This document shows, piece by piece, positions 61,052 to 64,000 of a stretch of 64,000 nucleotides of DNA. The notes beneath the pieces are model-generated. The model made no database searches, was not told where the DNA came from, and saw only the letters and a list, made by a program, of their open reading frames with translations. Positions within the stretch are counted from its first letter, which is position 1, and each line of letters opens with the position of its first letter. The stretch is from Nymphaea colorata (lineage: Eukaryota; Streptophyta; Magnoliopsida; Nymphaeales; Nymphaeaceae): NCBI RefSeq assembly GCF_008831285.2, contig NC_045139.1:7906204-7970203 (forward strand), read 5' to 3'. The translations under genes and the position numbers were made by a program.

Positions 61052-61094
<43 letters not shown>
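61039..61094. repeat. Compound (GC)n(AC)n(AT)n microsatellite
   Basis: Seven GC units, then about six AC/CA units, then about fifteen AT units: about 56 bp of uninterrupted purine-pyrimidine alternation. Confidence 0.95.
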
Positions 61095-61097
<3 letters not shown>

Positions 61098-62524
61098 GAA
61101 GAGCAGTAAAATCGTCCGAACAACCACATAAGTTTGTCATATATGAGGAAACAAAAGAATGACGGTGGTGTCGAGCATGAACCATACATTTTGCTTCTAC
61201 AGACTGCTTCGCCTGTCACTTATCCTTCATTTAATTAAAAGATACTCTTTCTCTCTCTAGGAAGGGAATTGAATGGTCAAAACTACTGTGGAGCTCATCA
61301 TTGATATCAATTTCGTAACCATGGCTGCTGACTTGTCTTGTTTGCACGCAGAGACACGCATACAATTCATTGTAAACTTTATATGGATTCTTTGAGATTT
61401 TGCAGAATACTAGAAACCGCTAGAAAAGAATGGGAGACCTCAAAAGGAAGAAGAGATGTATGATTTTTCATTATATGTGTAGAGGAGGAGAGGGATTAAA
61501 ACCAGTTTTTAGAAGAGAGAGAAAAGGGCCAGAGGGCATTATTATGCAGCTGTTAGTAAGATGTCAGATACTGTCAAAAAAATTTAAAAAGAACAGCTGG
61601 AGAGAGAGTCAAAGTTGACGAAGGGGAGGAAGACGTGCCACGACTTGTCGACGTGGACTGATGCGCTTACCTGTCGCCCACTACCTGATCTGATTGGTCC
61701 AGCCTTTCTCTCTCTTCGTGGAGAAACGAGCGGGGCCACCGGGCGAGACAGGTGTATGGCTCGATGCCTTCCCTCTTTTGTTTTTGTGCTGTTTTTGTAC
61801 AAACGGTACGAGTCTGCAACCCGAGACCAAAGACAGGGAAAGACCAAATTTCGGCCATTGAAGCACAAGAAATCGCAAGGTGGCAGAGCTCTCCGGCCTC
61901 CGCCACCACCACGCCGCTGCCCCTATTCTGGGAAACCCCCTTTTATTTTCCCTGTCGAGCAGAAGAGAGAGAAGCAATCCCACCGTTGCAGACCCAGAAC
62001 AAATTTAGAAGCCAGCCGTAAAGAAAGGGAAACGCGTATCCCCTTTCCCGTGACACGTCCTTTTCTTGCCATCTTCCACGAAGGTAAAAAGAGGTGTCAC
62101 GTCTCCTTCGCTCCCTCGATCAAGACACACGGGGAGAGAGGAAAATTAAAGAAGAAAGATAACTAGAGATGTATCAAACGACCCCCTTCTTATAAACGTC
62201 TCGAAATCTGGTTTGCGCCACAGGAAAACTACGAGGAGTTCCTTTCTTTCTCTGTTGTTGCTAGTTACGTGAATGTGTAGCAGAAGAAGGAGAATACCCT
62301 CTCCTCGTCAACGGGCTCTATGATAAAACGACTAGTGCTATATATATATATATATATATCTATGTGGGAGAGAGGGAGGGAGAGAGGGAGGTCTGACATG
62401 AGTCCATATTCTTCGTGTGAGAGAATCTGAAGAATCCTCAAAGATAAGGATGAATTGCAGGAAAAAGAACATCATACAAAGAGAAAAGGGAGAGAGAGAG
62501 AGAGAGGGAGGGAGATTTATAGAA

Positions 62525-64000
62525 TCAGCTAACCTCGGGACAACTAATGGGCTTCGGCTGCTGTTGGCACTCACGAGGGCGCAACGAGCAACCGCTGGTG
62601 GTGGCGGTGGACGCGTAAGGTGGTGGCGACGGGGTGGAGGAAGAATCGTCGCGGTGGTCGTAGTGGCAGACGTCGTCGTCGAGGGCTGAGTCGCGGTGGT
62701 GGTGACGGTGGCGAGGGTGGTGGCTTTGCGCCTCGAGGGTGACGACGTCAACGTCGCCATCGTCAGCAGCAGCAGCAGCGGCACTGCCAAAGCCACTGCC
62801 AACGCCGCCAATTTGCTGAGTGGTCGCTGCAGCAGCTGGTGGTCTTTTCCCATTCGTCGGCAAGCTCGTCGTCGCCAGAGGGGACTGAGGAACACGCTGC
62901 CTGCCCTTGCTGGTGTGTCCTCCGATTGCCATTGGTTCCGACAGCTCCATCCCGTCACGCGGCGGCGAGAAGATCACCGGCAGATACTCGTCCGTGTCGC
63001 ATGCAAACTTCGAGTTCTTGAAATGTTCCTTCAGAGCATCGAGGCCCTACTTTTTCCCCCCACGGAAATCGAAAAAGAAAGCGGCGAGAGGGAGGAAGAG
63101 AGGTAAACAGATGAAAATCCATCACAGACAGTATTGATGCATATACTGATATACTACCACGGGAGAGGGATAGAGAGACATACCTGTAACCGAGCATAGG
63201 TGACTTCGCAGATCTTTCTTGAGTTGAAAGCTTCCCAAGGCTGTTTATGAAAGGCCTTGTGGAGTCTCAGCGTCGCCTTTGGGGACGTCATATTCACGAA
63301 CCCATAACCAACATTGCACTTGTTCCTTGAAAATAAGATTACATACAAGAACGTAAACACTGTCGTTTCTCTTTTGCAATTTCATAGAATAAAAGTAGAA
63401 TTTCGTCCAGAACATACTTGAAATCGATGGGCAGATACACAAAATCATAAGAGGATGGAGGTTCACTATCATCGTCCTGACCATCGTCAACGATCTGCTC
63501 ATTGCAACTTATGCAGTGCTGATCAAGCATGTTGAGCAACAGCTTCTGACTACAGAGCAAAGGAAAAAATACGATCATAAAAAATATGAAGCATGAAATA
63601 AAGAAAGCATTCAGTCACGGCGAAAAGATAAGATATTGTAAAGAAGAAGCAGATAACAGTAAAGAAAACCAAATGAAGAAGGAAAACAAGAAATGGCAAC
63701 GCAGATAGAAACCTGTACTTATTGGGGATGTTCTTTATCATGACGGTGGTCCTGGGGTCAATCCAATTCGATGTTGCCTTTGCTTCGTCGAATGCGAACT
63801 GCGTCTCCTCGTTCATCCTCACGTTCCAATTCTTCGTACCACACCCGCCAGTCCTGAGACCGGCTATGGCAGCAGCACCACCACCACCACGAGGAGAATG
63901 GCCAGATTGGTGTTTCGAATCGATGCTGCTTTTGCTCTTTCTGCGATTAAGATCGTCCCCATCGACTGCAACCGGCGATGGCCTCGCCGGCGGCGCTAGA
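62525..64000 (-). CDS. TERMINAL EAR1-like / Mei2-type RNA-binding protein, 3' part (last four exons)
   Basis: Exons, in coding order: 64000-63712 (open at the window edge), 63549-63418, 63325-63184, 63046-62525; all GT-AG, in frame. Seen: a Ser/Gly-rich basic linker, then the Mei2 C-terminal RRM beginning [19 protein letters not shown] (RNP2-like), continuing through [20 protein letters not shown] and FVNMTSP to [13 protein letters not shown], then [14 protein letters not shown] and [13 protein letters not shown]. The insertion [12 protein letters not shown] and the SPPRDG ending are typical of TEL proteins (maize TE1, rice PLA2). Known: these restrain leaf initiation and plastochron in shoot meristems. 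The roughly 130-residue tail after SPPRDG is low-complexity (poly-Ala, Ser, and a His/Arg/Asp-rich stretch). The N-terminal RRMs expected for TEL lie outside the window, so the alternative of a short Mei2-C-terminal-RRM-only protein stays open. Confidence 0.88.

Larger units (their letters stand above)
57090..62524. other. Spacer between XRCC4 and the TEL-like gene
   Basis: 5.4 kb without a supportable gene. Contents: two SINE-like sequences around 57,660-57,835; CTCGAGC-family sequence to 57925; (AT)n at 58458-58473; an AT-rich repeat at 58677-58846; GC-richer patches at 59000-59660 and 61600-62170; and a compound GC/AC/AT microsatellite at 61039-61094. Several long open frames cross the GC-rich patches on both strands (for example 61615-62166 on +, 59296-59586 on -), but none shows a known domain. 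Confidence 0.55.

Noticed and set aside
62417-63106. Plus-strand ORFs with Gly/Arg-rich sequence over the TEL tail
   Set aside because: They are antisense shadows of GC-rich low-complexity coding sequence in the TEL exon.
1-64000. CRISPR array, prophage, plasmid or bacterial operon
   Set aside because: The tandem repeats are microsatellites or simple duplications; all genes are intron-bearing plant nuclear types or plant NHL genes.

Overview
This is nuclear DNA from a flowering plant. The genes are split by GT-AG introns of very uneven length (about 0.1 to 3.8 kb). Every recognisable product is plant-type: a plant ORP1-class oxysterol-binding-related protein, a BTB-TAZ protein, LEA2/NHL membrane proteins, a D-cysteine desulfhydrase-2-like enzyme, a plant-type XRCC4 and a TERMINAL EAR1-like/Mei2-type RNA-binding protein. 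The AT-rich spacers hold many (AT)n, (CT)n and (GA)n microsatellites and decayed small DNA transposons. I cannot name the species. Nothing indicates prokaryotic, organellar or viral DNA as the main content.

Layout. 1-6,700: gene-free and repeat-rich. 7,220-16,881 (+): eight-exon ORP gene (813 aa as modelled). 16,882-24,300: repeats, ending in a GC-rich block dense in ACGT motifs. 24,348-27,031 (+): five-exon BTB-TAZ gene (352 aa). 27,032-35,600: gene-free, with three structures of note: a long inverted repeat (31,680-32,398), a TIR element enclosing an exon-like fragment (33,068-34,574), and small elements bounded by (AT)n runs (34,622-35,117). 35,681-36,313 (+) and 37,534-38,241 (-): two convergent single-exon NHL/LEA2 genes. 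40,794-48,468 (+): seven-exon D-cysteine desulfhydrase-like gene (464 aa). 49,908-57,089 (-): four-exon XRCC4 gene (268 aa). 57,090-62,500: spacer with short repeats and two GC-rich patches. 62,525-64,000 (-): last four exons of a TEL/Mei2-like gene whose 5' part lies beyond the window edge.

The genes do not form a pathway; this is ordinary plant gene order, and apart from the NHL pair the neighbours are unrelated. Exon models were built by hand from protein-family similarity, GT/AG borders and frame continuity across every junction. All five multi-exon models keep frame.

I did not find a convincing new multi-gene system. The observations most worth checking are: (1) the XRCC4 intron-1 donor, which runs straight into a CT microsatellite and is non-consensus; (2) the TIR element carrying an exon with intact splice sites; (3) small TIR elements sitting inside (AT)n microsatellites; (4) the 0.7 kb long inverted repeat; (5) an unrecognised protein-like ORF antisense in XRCC4 intron 1; (6) an FFAT-like VAP-binding motif in the ORP.
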